Positions 45,102 through 53,189 of a DNA stretch of 64,000 nt are shown here, in pieces; position 1 is the first letter of the stretch; each line of letters starts with the position of its first letter. The translations under genes were made by a program, and so were the position numbers. A model generated the notes under the pieces. That model did not search any database. It saw only the letters and a program-made list of their open reading frames with translations, and had not been told where the DNA came from. Location of the stretch: the NCBI RefSeq assembly GCF_003097235.1, contig NZ_QEQQ01000007.1, positions 62,001 through 126,000 on the forward strand, written 5' to 3'. This stretch comes from Pseudomonas sp. CC120222-01a (GTDB lineage: Bacteria > Pseudomonadota > Gammaproteobacteria > Pseudomonadales > Pseudomonadaceae).

Positions 45102-47171
45102 GTGAATAGTGCAATCATAAGTAGCTGTCAAGCGCTGGCCCCGCTTCAGGCGCCCGCTCATGATGGGGGCGGCAGTGTTTTGCGACAACTAAGTGTGTTC
45201 GAGACTGACCTCGACATTTTTTATCACAAGCACTGGGTCGTGGTAGGCGTTAACGCCGATGTCGCCGAACCGGGTGACAGTTTAACCGTTGATATTGGCA
45301 CCTCTTCAATCATTATTGTGCGCGATGACGCAGGGCGGGTTCGTGCGTATCGTAATGTCTGCCGCCACCGTGGTGCGCGGCTCAAGGCGCCCGGAAAGGC
45401 CCCGGTGGGAATGCTGGTGTGCCCGTATCATCAATGGACGTATGATCTGGATGGGGCGCTACGCCACACCCTTCATATGGGCAAGGACTTCGACCCGACG
45501 TGCCGTAGCCTGATACCCGTCTCGATCAACGTAATAGGGCCGCTGATCTTCGCCTGCTTGAGTGACAGTGCGCCCGAAGGCGTGCAGGAGCTGGGCCAGC
45601 CGATGATGAGTGCATGCGGGCACCGGTACAGCAAGCTCGTGCATGAAAGCGAAGTGGTCGAAAGCATCAATTGGAAACGATTGATGGAAAACGTCCATGC
45701 ATGTGATGACGGACAGGTCGGTGCGCTGGAGGCTTCATCTTCGTTTTTGCAGGGCCGGGCCGACGGCGTGAGCTTTTGGACCCACAACGCCTGGGGAGCG
45801 GTGAGCAACGGATGCCTTGTAATCACTTCGATTATTCCGGTCGAGCCAGACAAGACGGTAGTGCGTACGCATTGGCTCTCCGATCCCAGTTCCGTAGAAG
45901 GGCGGAACTATGACCAGACGGCTCTGCCAGGTAGAGGCGTTATCGCCAGCTCCCCTGATACCGATGGCGACGCAGAGCATGCATCCAACCCATTTGTACG
46001 GTGGTATGGCGCTCGGATGGCGGTTCATACCTTGAGCCCGCAGATTATTCCGGCGGCGCACATTGACACCGTGGGGCAGTCCCAATGTTTCAGTGATGCC
46101 AACGTATGGTCCTCGGTTGGAGAGCCGTGGAGCAGCGGTGAGCAAAAGAACCTGGAGGTTTGCGCTGTTATCGACGAGACCCCGGACGTTCGCACCTTTG
46201 TGTTTCGCTGTGGGGATTTAACTGCCTTGTCTTTCGAGCCGGGGCAATTCATCACCGTCTCCCCTCAATTCGCCGGCCAGGTCTGGTCGCGATGCTACAC
46301 CTTGTCGTCATCACCCACGCGGCCTTTCACCTTCTCTATCACGGTCAAGCGCGTGCCGGGAGGCTTGGTATCGAACTGGTTGCACGACAACCTTCGCGTC
46401 GGCGCCAGGTTGAATGCGTCCGGGCCTGCCGGCGTATTCACACCCGTCGGGCACCCTTGCCGAAAATTGCTCTACCTGAGTGCGGGCTCTGGTATCACAC
46501 CGTTGATGTCCATGACGCGTACCGCTTTCGATCTGCGTGCCGACCTTGATATCGCATTCGTGCACAGCGCGCGTACGCCATCGGATATCGTGTTTCGCGG
46601 TGAGCTTTCCCGCCTTGAACAGGCGCAATCGCATTTCAAGGTATCGGTCATTTGCGAGGCGGTTGGTGACGAACCGGAGTGGGGCGGCCCCCTCGGGCGG
46701 ATAGACCTGAGCCTGCTGCAACAGCTGGTGCCCGACTTCTTGCAGCGCGAGGTGTTTACCTGTGGGCCCAAGGGGTACATGGAGGCTGTGCAGCGAATGC
46801 TCGGGCAAGGTGGTTTCGACCTGCGCCACTACCACCAGGAAAGCTTCGACCTTGGCTCAGGTGCCGAGGGTGTCGAGCCCCAGCCACTTCAGGCTGCAAC
46901 CGAAAGTGAAGTATTTACGGTAACCCTTGCTCGAAGCGCGAAGGTGTTCACGATGGACGGCTCGCAGACCCTATTGAGCGCTGCGAGAAAAGCGGGTGCT
47001 GTGGTGCCGTCATCATGTAGCCAGGGTGTTTGCGGCACCTGTAAAACCACCATAATCGAAGGCTCCGTAGAAATGCAGCACAAGGGAGGCATTCGCCAGC
47101 GAGAAATCGACAAGGGCCAACGGCTTCTTTGTTGCAGCCGGCCAACCTCTGACCTGGTCATCGATCTGTAG
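45102..47171 (+). CDS. Rieske domain-reductase fusion protein lacking the mononuclear-iron site
   Basis: This 689-residue fusion has residues 1-311 derived from a GbcA/Stc2-type oxygenase and 312-689 from its reductase. The Rieske ligands are perfect (C87-x-H89, C107-x2-H110, the same numbering as the intact enzyme). The iron site is gone: where the intact enzyme has NRECYHCAGTHPEL, the fusion reads VHACDDGQVGALEA. This replaces both His and the bridging Glu. About 90 following residues are deleted and the third-ligand segment is unrecognisable. The reductase part is complete: FAD (RCYTLSS), NAD (GSGITPL, CGPKGYM), and [2Fe-2S] C639, C644, C647 and about C677. The joint falls where the two separate genes abut in module A. 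GTG 45102 has GAGG upstream. It likely passes electrons from NAD(P)H to the Rieske-less partner at 42657. Confidence 0.9.
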   Translation: MNSAIISSCQALAPLQAPAHDGGGSVLRQLSVFETDLDIFYHKHWVVVGVNADVAEPGDSLTVDIGTSSIIIVRDDAGRVRAYRNVCRHRGARLKAPGKAPVGMLVCPYHQWTYDLDGALRHTLHMGKDFDPTCRSLIPVSINVIGPLIFACLSDSAPEGVQELGQPMMSACGHRYSKLVHESEVVESINWKRLMENVHACDDGQVGALEASSSFLQGRADGVSFWTHNAWGAVSNGCLVITSIIPVEPDKTVVRTHWLSDPSSVEGRNYDQTALPGRGVIASSPDTDGDAEHASNPFVRWYGARMAVHTLSPQIIPAAHIDTVGQSQCFSDANVWSSVGEPWSSGEQKNLEVCAVIDETPDVRTFVFRCGDLTALSFEPGQFITVSPQFAGQVWSRCYTLSSSPTRPFTFSITVKRVPGGLVSNWLHDNLRVGARLNASGPAGVFTPVGHPCRKLLYLSAGSGITPLMSMTRTAFDLRADLDIAFVHSARTPSDIVFRGELSRLEQAQSHFKVSVICEAVGDEPEWGGPLGRIDLSLLQQLVPDFLQREVFTCGPKGYMEAVQRMLGQGGFDLRHYHQESFDLGSGAEGVEPQPLQAATESEVFTVTLARSAKVFTMDGSQTLLSAARKAGAVVPSSCSQGVCGTCKTTIIEGSVEMQHKGGIRQREIDKGQRLLCCSRPTSDLVIDL

Positions 47172-48008
47172 ACCCACTGGATCGTACGCTGCCGTTTTTC
47201 AAGCGCTGAAGAGGCATGGGGTGCGCTTCTTCAACGCCTTGCTCAAGCCATACCCCAGTGGCTTTGGTGTAATCGCCCCTTCGTCCTGAATCCTGCGCCG
47301 GCGCTTTCGCGGCAGCGCTGGATGCCCAGCCTTCGCTAGCTCGCTTGTTTCACCAGCGTGCTGAAGGGCTAACCGTTGCCCTGCGCATCAATCCCCCTTA
47401 TTTCCCATCGCCAGCCAGCACCCGGGCTCGGGCTAGCGCTGCCTGCCCGCGCGCGCCTGGGCGCTGGAGAGGGCGGCTTTTCAGCGATTCGCAAGGGTGA
47501 AAATGGCGACGTTCTGCTATTCCGTGGAGGAATTAGCACAGATGGTAAATCAAAAATTATTCATAAGAAAAAAAAGTGGATTTTTTTATTGAGTTGGAGA
47601 TAATGACCCCATAGTTTTCTTGATGCATATGACCCTTAGCCGGATGGAGGCGACCGATGACCGATCAGCTGCATGCCTGCGCCAATGGCTTCGAACCGCG
47701 AGCGGATAGCCAAATGCCGGTTTCCGGGCATGGGCTCTTGCTCGGTTCGGCGGGCGGCAGGGCGTGCGATCGGTAGTCTTGGGTGGGCTGCTCGGCAGAC
47801 CGAGGCTGATCACGCTACGGCTATTCAGTTGCAACAATAAAAATAAAAGCAGCGCTCCGAAATCTTCCTGATATCAGCGCTGGTGGGTGAACAAAAGAAT
47901 AAATAATCGTCCTGCGTTGCAGGGCAGCTATTTACCTACTGCCTGGGCGGGTACGCCTGCCTTGGAATCTCTTCAATAGCGGTTTCTTGTTTCGTCAGGA
48001 GAATAAAA
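47172..48008. other. Long intergenic region before the flavin oxidase operon
   Basis: No intact gene is supported. Its first half is GC-rich and its last half A+T-rich. Open frames at 47376-47603 (plus) and 47586-47837 (minus) are low-complexity and lack ribosome binding sites. A promoter for the 48009 operon probably lies in the last 150 bp but was not pinpointed. Confidence 0.5.
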
Positions 48009-49349
48009 GTGGCTTCTACGGTATTTGGCAAGCGCATTGACGTTGCCCCGCCCAAAAAAGACCCGACTGACTCAGGGTGGTACCTTGCTGCAGGCCCTGA
48101 ACTTCCTTACAACACCTTGCGCGGCGAAGTTACCTGCGAGTGCCTGGTTATCGGTGCTGGCTGGATGGGACTGCACGCGGCACGCCGATATGCTGAGCTC
48201 AATCCCAGCGCTCACGTGGTGCTTGTAGATGCTGGGCGCATCGGTAACAACGCCTCGGGCCGCTGCCTGGGCTTTGCCATCGATTTGGCGCACAACCCGC
48301 GCAAGCGTGATTTCATCGAAGATGTCAAAGGCAATAACGAGGAGTATCACGTTAACCTCGAGGGTACCGCCTACCTGAAGTCTTGGGTGGACATGGGTGT
48401 GGATTGCGACTGGGACCCGCAGGGCAAGTACCATAGTGCAGCTACCGATCATGGTGTTGCTGACTTGATGAACTTCTCCAAGGCCCTTGACCGCATGGGT
48501 CAAAAGTACCGCTGGGTCGAAAAAAATGAGATGCAAGATCTGACCGGTAGCAAGCATTACATCAAGGGGCTCTTCCATCCAGGCACCGTCTTGTTGCAGC
48601 CGGCCAAGTACCTGATGAATGCCGCGCGGATGATGCCCAAGAACGTCACGGTGTACGAGAACACCATCGTCAATACAGCCACCTTCGGCAAACCGCAGCA
48701 CGTATTCCAGACCCAGGGCGGCGTAATCAGGGCACGCAAGGTGATTCTCTGCACCGCTGGCTACCTGAACAACTTCGGTTTCTTCCCGAAATCGGCCATC
48801 CCGGTCTACACCTTTGCCAGCATGACGCGTGTGCTGACGGAAAAGGAACTGGCGGGTGTCGGTCACGGCCCGTTCGGCCTGATTCCGGCCAACAGCTTCG
48901 GTACCACCGTACGCCGCACCACTGACAATCGTCTGATCTTCCGCAATGTCTACGCCTATGCCAAAGGTCACAACGTCGGCACGGCTGAGATTTACAACGC
49001 TCGTGAGTACCAGAAGCTGTCCTTCGACCGCCGTTATCCGGAACTTACCAAGATCGGTTTCGAGCACAGTTGGGGCGGCATGCTCACGCTCGCCCAGAAT
49101 GGTGGCATGGCGTGGGGCGAGCTGGCCGAAAATGTGTACAGCTCTTCGTTCTGTAACGGCACGGGTGTTTCGCGTGGCAGTGCGTTCGGCAAAGCCATTG
49201 CAGAACTTGCATCTGGCATGAGCTCGGAAACTATTGAAATCCTCAAGCGACGCGCCAAACCAAGTCGCGCCTACCCGGAACTTATTACCGAGTTCGGCGT
49301 GAATTATGTAACTGGCAAGCGCTTCAAAGAAGCTGGCGAAGAAATCTGA
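48009..49349 (+). CDS. FAD-dependent amine/amino-acid oxidase (DAO superfamily)
   Basis: This 446-residue flavoprotein has the FAD motif VIGAGWMGLHAARRY at about residues 47-61, then NNASGRCLGFAIDLAHN, and a C-terminal FAD contact in SSFCNGTGVSRGSAFG. It is related to the oxidase at 24585 of module A. The start is GTG 48009, with GGAG 8 bp upstream. It is the first gene of an operon with a DapA-family enzyme, ABC transporter genes and an aldehyde dehydrogenase. This suggests it oxidises the demethylated amine or imino acid to an imine. The precise substrate is not evident. Confidence 0.88.
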   Translation: MASTVFGKRIDVAPPKKDPTDSGWYLAAGPELPYNTLRGEVTCECLVIGAGWMGLHAARRYAELNPSAHVVLVDAGRIGNNASGRCLGFAIDLAHNPRKRDFIEDVKGNNEEYHVNLEGTAYLKSWVDMGVDCDWDPQGKYHSAATDHGVADLMNFSKALDRMGQKYRWVEKNEMQDLTGSKHYIKGLFHPGTVLLQPAKYLMNAARMMPKNVTVYENTIVNTATFGKPQHVFQTQGGVIRARKVILCTAGYLNNFGFFPKSAIPVYTFASMTRVLTEKELAGVGHGPFGLIPANSFGTTVRRTTDNRLIFRNVYAYAKGHNVGTAEIYNAREYQKLSFDRRYPELTKIGFEHSWGGMLTLAQNGGMAWGELAENVYSSSFCNGTGVSRGSAFGKAIAELASGMSSETIEILKRRAKPSRAYPELITEFGVNYVTGKRFKEAGEEI

Positions 49350-49373
49350 AATTAATAACAAAGGAGACGCAGC

Positions 49374-50264
49374 ATGGCAAACCTGAGTGGTATCAACGTC
49401 GCGATGCAAACCCCGTTCAATGAAGACGGGTCGATCAACTTCAGCGCTTATGCAGAGGTGATCGAGCAGTACATCGCCGCCGGCGTTCACGGTCTCGTAT
49501 TGGGCGCAGGTACCGGCCAGCACCCGTTCCTCACCGAAGAAGAGTGCAACAAACTCTACGAAGTGGGTATCAAGCAGATCAACAAACGTTGCAACGTGAT
49601 CTGCCAGAGCTCGGCGCTGAACGTTGATGAAGTGGTGCGTCGCTCGCAGCACGCCGAAAAACACGGCGCCGACGCGCTGATGATCCTGCCTCCGTATTTC
49701 GAAGGCCCGACCGACGACGACAGTCTCTTCAACTTCTATAAAGAGATCGATGCGGCTGTCAACATCGATATTATCGGCTACAACATCCCGCAAGCCACTC
49801 AGATCGCCGTGTCCACCGATCTGCTGCAGCGCCTGGCTGAACTGAAGAACTTCACCTACATCAAGGACAGTGCTGGCGACCTGACTACCCAGCAGGGCTT
49901 CCTGACCAGTGATGCCTGCAAGACCAAGGTTGCCGTACTCAACGGTTGCGACACCACCACCTTCTACGCTTTGGTTGCCGGCGCTAAAGGTGCCATCTGG
50001 GGTGGTGCCAACGCCGTTCCGCATGAAGCAGTACGCATGTACAACCTCGTGCAGGAGAAGAAGTACGCCGAAGCGTTGCAAGTGTGGGAAAAAATCCTGC
50101 CACTGATGCTGCTGTTCTGGAACGGCCGTTACGTGCCGCTGGTTCTGAAAGCTGCACAGCTCAATGGCTTTGGCACCGGTAACCTGCGCAAACCACTGCG
50201 CGCACTGGAACCTGCTGAGGAAGCCGAGCTGAAGAAAGTCCTGGAGCAAATTAAAGGCGCTTGA
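49374..50264 (+). CDS. DapA/N-acetylneuraminate lyase superfamily aldolase-dehydratase
   Basis: This 296-residue TIM-barrel protein has the Schiff-base Lys at K164 (TYIKDSAGD) and the conserved Tyr at Y136 (GYNIPQ). True DapA has a GTTGE signature, but here it reads GAGTGQH, so this is not lysine biosynthesis. Family members in catabolic clusters include pyrroline-4-hydroxy-2-carboxylate deaminase of hydroxyproline degradation. That would fit a preceding flavin oxidase and a following aldehyde dehydrogenase, but is inference. It lies 24 bp after the oxidase. Confidence 0.88.
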   Translation: MANLSGINVAMQTPFNEDGSINFSAYAEVIEQYIAAGVHGLVLGAGTGQHPFLTEEECNKLYEVGIKQINKRCNVICQSSALNVDEVVRRSQHAEKHGADALMILPPYFEGPTDDDSLFNFYKEIDAAVNIDIIGYNIPQATQIAVSTDLLQRLAELKNFTYIKDSAGDLTTQQGFLTSDACKTKVAVLNGCDTTTFYALVAGAKGAIWGGANAVPHEAVRMYNLVQEKKYAEALQVWEKILPLMLLFWNGRYVPLVLKAAQLNGFGTGNLRKPLRALEPAEEAELKKVLEQIKGA

Positions 50265-50368
50265 TGCGCCCGCCGTCAGGGACGACGGCCACGTTGTTTT
50301 CAACGTTGCGTAGAGGGCACCCCACGCGGTGCCCTCTACGACCCCCTCATGCTTGCGGGTAAGAAGAC

Positions 50369-51445
50369 ATGAACGCGATGAATAATAAAAGTAATAGAAC
50401 AGCGTCAACCGTGGTCGAGTGCCGCGGTGTATGGAAGATTTTTGGCAATCAGAGCGCTGCAGCAATCGATGCCGCCAGAAAACACACCCACAGCAAGGAT
50501 CAGCTGCTGGAAGCCTTCGGTTCGGTCATCGCCGTGTCGGATGCCAACTTCAGCGTTGCTGAAGGGGAGACGTTCTGCATCATCGGTTTGTCAGGCAGTG
50601 GCAAGTCTACACTGATCCGCCACTTCAACCGGCTGATCGATCCCACATGTGGTGAAGTGCTGGTGCACGGTCGTGATATCTGCAAGATGTCGGCACCCGA
50701 GCTGCGCGAATTGCGCTCGAGCAAGATCGGTATGGTATTCCAGAACGTCGCGTTGCTGCCCTACCGCACGGTATTGCAGAACGTGATGCTCCCCCTCGAA
50801 GTGCAGGGGATGAAAAAGCAGGAAGCCCAACGCAAAAGCCAGGAGGCCTTGGATCAGGTCGGCCTCGGCAACTGGGCCAAGCGCTACCCACAGGAACTTT
50901 CCGGCGGTATGCAGCAGCGGGTGGGTATTGCCCGGGCCCTGGCCGCCAACCCGGATGTTCTGCTGATGGATGAGCCCTTCAGCGCCCTCGATCCCTTGAT
51001 CCGCAAACAACTGCAGATCGAATTCCGCAAGCTTTCCACCGAGCTGCGCAAGACCACCATCTTCATCACTCACGATATCGACGAAGCGATTCGCATCGGT
51101 GATCGCATCGCGATCATGAAGGACGGTCGGCTGATTCAGGTAGGTACGCCAGAAGAAGTGGTATTGCGCCCGGCCGACGACTACGTGGCCAGCTTCATGG
51201 AAGGTATCTCGCGACTCAAGTTGCTCAAGGCCCGCTCCATGCTGCAGGGCCTCCATGCTGACCCGCATCCGGGCTCGCTAGAGGCGATGGCCAGCGTGCA
51301 TATCGATGCCGACCTGGAAACCCTGATCGATGTTTCGTTGCAGGGCCAGCAGGATCGAGTCGCCATTCGCGATGGTAGCCGCATCGTTGGCACCGTCAGC
51401 CGCGAAACACTGCTCAAAGCCGTGCGTGGTCTGGATCTGGCTTAA
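50369..51445 (+). CDS. ABC transporter ATPase, ProV/ChoV/OpuAA-type
   Basis: This 358-residue ATPase is of the quaternary-amine/proline-betaine uptake family. Motifs are Walker A GLSGSGKST, Q-loop VFQNVALLP, signature LSGGMQQR, Walker B VLLMDEP, and switch His THDIDEA. The N-terminal extension (VWKIFGNQSAAA) is typical of this family. The C-terminal extension (about residues 285-358) looks like a degenerate regulatory CBS region. It is followed by two permease genes (36-bp gap), so the transporter has an ATPase-permease-permease arrangement. Confidence 0.93.
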   Translation: MNAMNNKSNRTASTVVECRGVWKIFGNQSAAAIDAARKHTHSKDQLLEAFGSVIAVSDANFSVAEGETFCIIGLSGSGKSTLIRHFNRLIDPTCGEVLVHGRDICKMSAPELRELRSSKIGMVFQNVALLPYRTVLQNVMLPLEVQGMKKQEAQRKSQEALDQVGLGNWAKRYPQELSGGMQQRVGIARALAANPDVLLMDEPFSALDPLIRKQLQIEFRKLSTELRKTTIFITHDIDEAIRIGDRIAIMKDGRLIQVGTPEEVVLRPADDYVASFMEGISRLKLLKARSMLQGLHADPHPGSLEAMASVHIDADLETLIDVSLQGQQDRVAIRDGSRIVGTVSRETLLKAVRGLDLA

Positions 51446-51481
51446 GCCAGGGTCTTTCTCAACGTTCCAAGGAGGCTGGCG

Positions 51482-52333
51482 ATGCCTGACCTTATCGAAC
51501 AATTCGACCTGCAGGTGGAAAACTTGCTGGCTTGGCTGGTCGAGCGCGGCGGTGCGTTCTTCGATGCCGTCAGCAGTGTGATGACCGGGCTCTACGCCAT
51601 GCTCAACGCGCTGTTGCTGCTCGCACCTTGGTGGGCGCTGTGCGCGCTCATCGGCGTTGCAGCCTGGCGTGTCGTCAACATGGGTTTTGCTGTCGTGGCT
51701 GTGCTCGGGCTGTGGCTGTGCCAGCTCATGGGGTTGTGGCAGGAAACCATGGCCACCCTCACGCTGGTATTCACCTCGACCCTGATCGCGCTGGTGATCG
51801 CGGTGCCGCTCGGCGTGCTGGTGGGGCTTTCGGCGCGCTGGAAAAAGGGCGCTGAACTGCTGATGGACTTCATTCAGACGGTGCCGTTGTACATCTTCCT
51901 GCTCCCAGGCATTGCATTGCTGGGGTACGGGCCTGCGACGGCCATCTGGGCGACTTGCCTGGTGGCAATACCGCCGGCGTTCCGCCTCACCGCCCATGGT
52001 GTGTTCAACACGCCCAAGCAGTTCTGCGAACTCGGTGCTGCGGTGGGTATGACCGCGACCAGCCAAGTGTTCAAGATTCGTGTGCCCTTTGCCATGCCTT
52101 CCATCCTCGCGGGGATCAACCAAAGTCTGATGCTCAGTTTTGGCATGGTCGTGATTGCCGGTATTGCCGGATCTGGCGGCCTGGGTCAGACCATCTATGA
52201 AGCTGTGCGGACGATGAAAATCGATGCTGCGGTCAATGCCGGCATTGCCATCGTGGTTCTGACCATCGTACTCGACCGCATTTCCCAAGGCCTTTGCAAC
52301 ACCAGTAAGGAGCCCGCCCATGGCAACGCCTGA
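51482..52333 (+). CDS. ABC transporter permease, ProW/OpuAB-type (first)
   Basis: This 283-residue membrane protein has about six helices and the binding-protein-dependent transport signature region (EAA loop near CELGAAVGMTATSQVFKIRVP). It is a partner of the ATPase upstream in quaternary-amine uptake. Its last 14 bases overlap the next permease gene, so the two are probably made in equal amounts as a heterodimer. GGAGG precedes the ATG. Confidence 0.92.
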   Translation: MPDLIEQFDLQVENLLAWLVERGGAFFDAVSSVMTGLYAMLNALLLLAPWWALCALIGVAAWRVVNMGFAVVAVLGLWLCQLMGLWQETMATLTLVFTSTLIALVIAVPLGVLVGLSARWKKGAELLMDFIQTVPLYIFLLPGIALLGYGPATAIWATCLVAIPPAFRLTAHGVFNTPKQFCELGAAVGMTATSQVFKIRVPFAMPSILAGINQSLMLSFGMVVIAGIAGSGGLGQTIYEAVRTMKIDAAVNAGIAIVVLTIVLDRISQGLCNTSKEPAHGNA

Positions 52334-53159
52334 GGTTTCGCCTGGCGCATTGATCGCGCCCTTCCTGAGTATGCTCAACAACAACTTTCACGATGGTTTC
52401 AAGGCAGTCGCCGGCTTCTTCGACGGGTTGATCAGCGGCATTGCGTCGGGCCTATCGTTTGCCCCGTCGTGGGTGACGATTGCGGTGTTGTCGCTGCTCG
52501 CGCTCCTGGTGGCGGGGTGGCGCGGCGGGGCTCTGTGCCTCTTTGGCCTGGGGCTTTGCCTGGTCATGGGGATGTGGGAGCCCGCCGTGCAGACACTTGC
52601 TCTGATTCTGGTGGCCGTGGCGTTCTCGCTGGTGATCGGCATCATTGTCGGTGTGTTGATATCGCGCAGCCGGTTGCTAGAGGCGCTGGCGCGGCCTTGT
52701 CTGGACGTGATGCAAACCATGCCTCCGTGGGTTTACCTGGTGCCCGCCGTCGTACTGTTCGGCTTGGGTACTGTCCCGGCGCTGCTCGCCACCATCGTGT
52801 TTGGGGTGCCGCCGATGATCCGCCTGACCCTTTTGGCCATCCGGCAGGTGCCTATCAATCGCCTTGAGCTGGGTGCCGCCATCGGTGCCAAGCCCAGTGA
52901 AATCTTCTGGAAGATCGAGCTGCCCTCAGCGCTGCCGACTTTGCTGGTTGGCGTCAACCAGTGCGTGCTGTTGTCCTTAGGCATGGTTGTGCTTGCAGGC
53001 CTGGTGGGGGCTGGTGGGTTGGGCTCGGAAGTAACACGGGGATTGACCCGCATGGAGTTTGGCCTGGGCGTGCGCGCCAGCTTGGCCATCGTGGTGTTGG
53101 CACTGATTCTGGACCGCATCTGTCGCGGCTCGGTGCCCGCCCGTTATTTGAACACTTGA
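52320..53159 (+). CDS. ABC transporter permease, ProW/OpuAB-type (second)
   Basis: This 279-residue membrane protein is similar to the preceding permease. The EAA-loop equivalent is ELGAAIGAKPSEIFWKIELP. Two non-identical permeases are less common than the single homodimeric permease of Cbc and ProW; they suggest a heterodimeric channel. It starts inside the end of the previous gene and is followed 30 bp later by the aldehyde dehydrogenase. Confidence 0.92.
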   Translation: MATPEVSPGALIAPFLSMLNNNFHDGFKAVAGFFDGLISGIASGLSFAPSWVTIAVLSLLALLVAGWRGGALCLFGLGLCLVMGMWEPAVQTLALILVAVAFSLVIGIIVGVLISRSRLLEALARPCLDVMQTMPPWVYLVPAVVLFGLGTVPALLATIVFGVPPMIRLTLLAIRQVPINRLELGAAIGAKPSEIFWKIELPSALPTLLVGVNQCVLLSLGMVVLAGLVGAGGLGSEVTRGLTRMEFGLGVRASLAIVVLALILDRICRGSVPARYLNT

Positions 53160-53189
53160 AGTACACCCATCATGAACAAGGGAGTTAGC

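Noticed and set aside
42657..47171. Reading the Rieske-less gene and the fusion gene simply as decaying pseudogenes
   Set aside because: Both frames are long and uninterrupted. Losses are confined to complementary sites, the remaining catalytic or redox motifs are intact, and the two promoters share a conserved element. Decay would not be expected to leave this pattern.
47376..47837. Short open frames in the gap after the fusion gene
   Set aside because: They are low-complexity and have no ribosome binding site or recognisable motif.
49374..50264. DapA of lysine biosynthesis
   Set aside because: The GTTGE substrate signature is replaced by GAGTGQH, and the gene lies in a catabolic operon. 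It is a DapA-family member of another function.
48072..50465. Minus-strand frame of nearly 800 codons opposite the flavin oxidase and DapA-type genes
   Set aside because: Both plus-strand genes have catalytic motifs, ribosome binding sites and operon spacing. The antisense frame has none.
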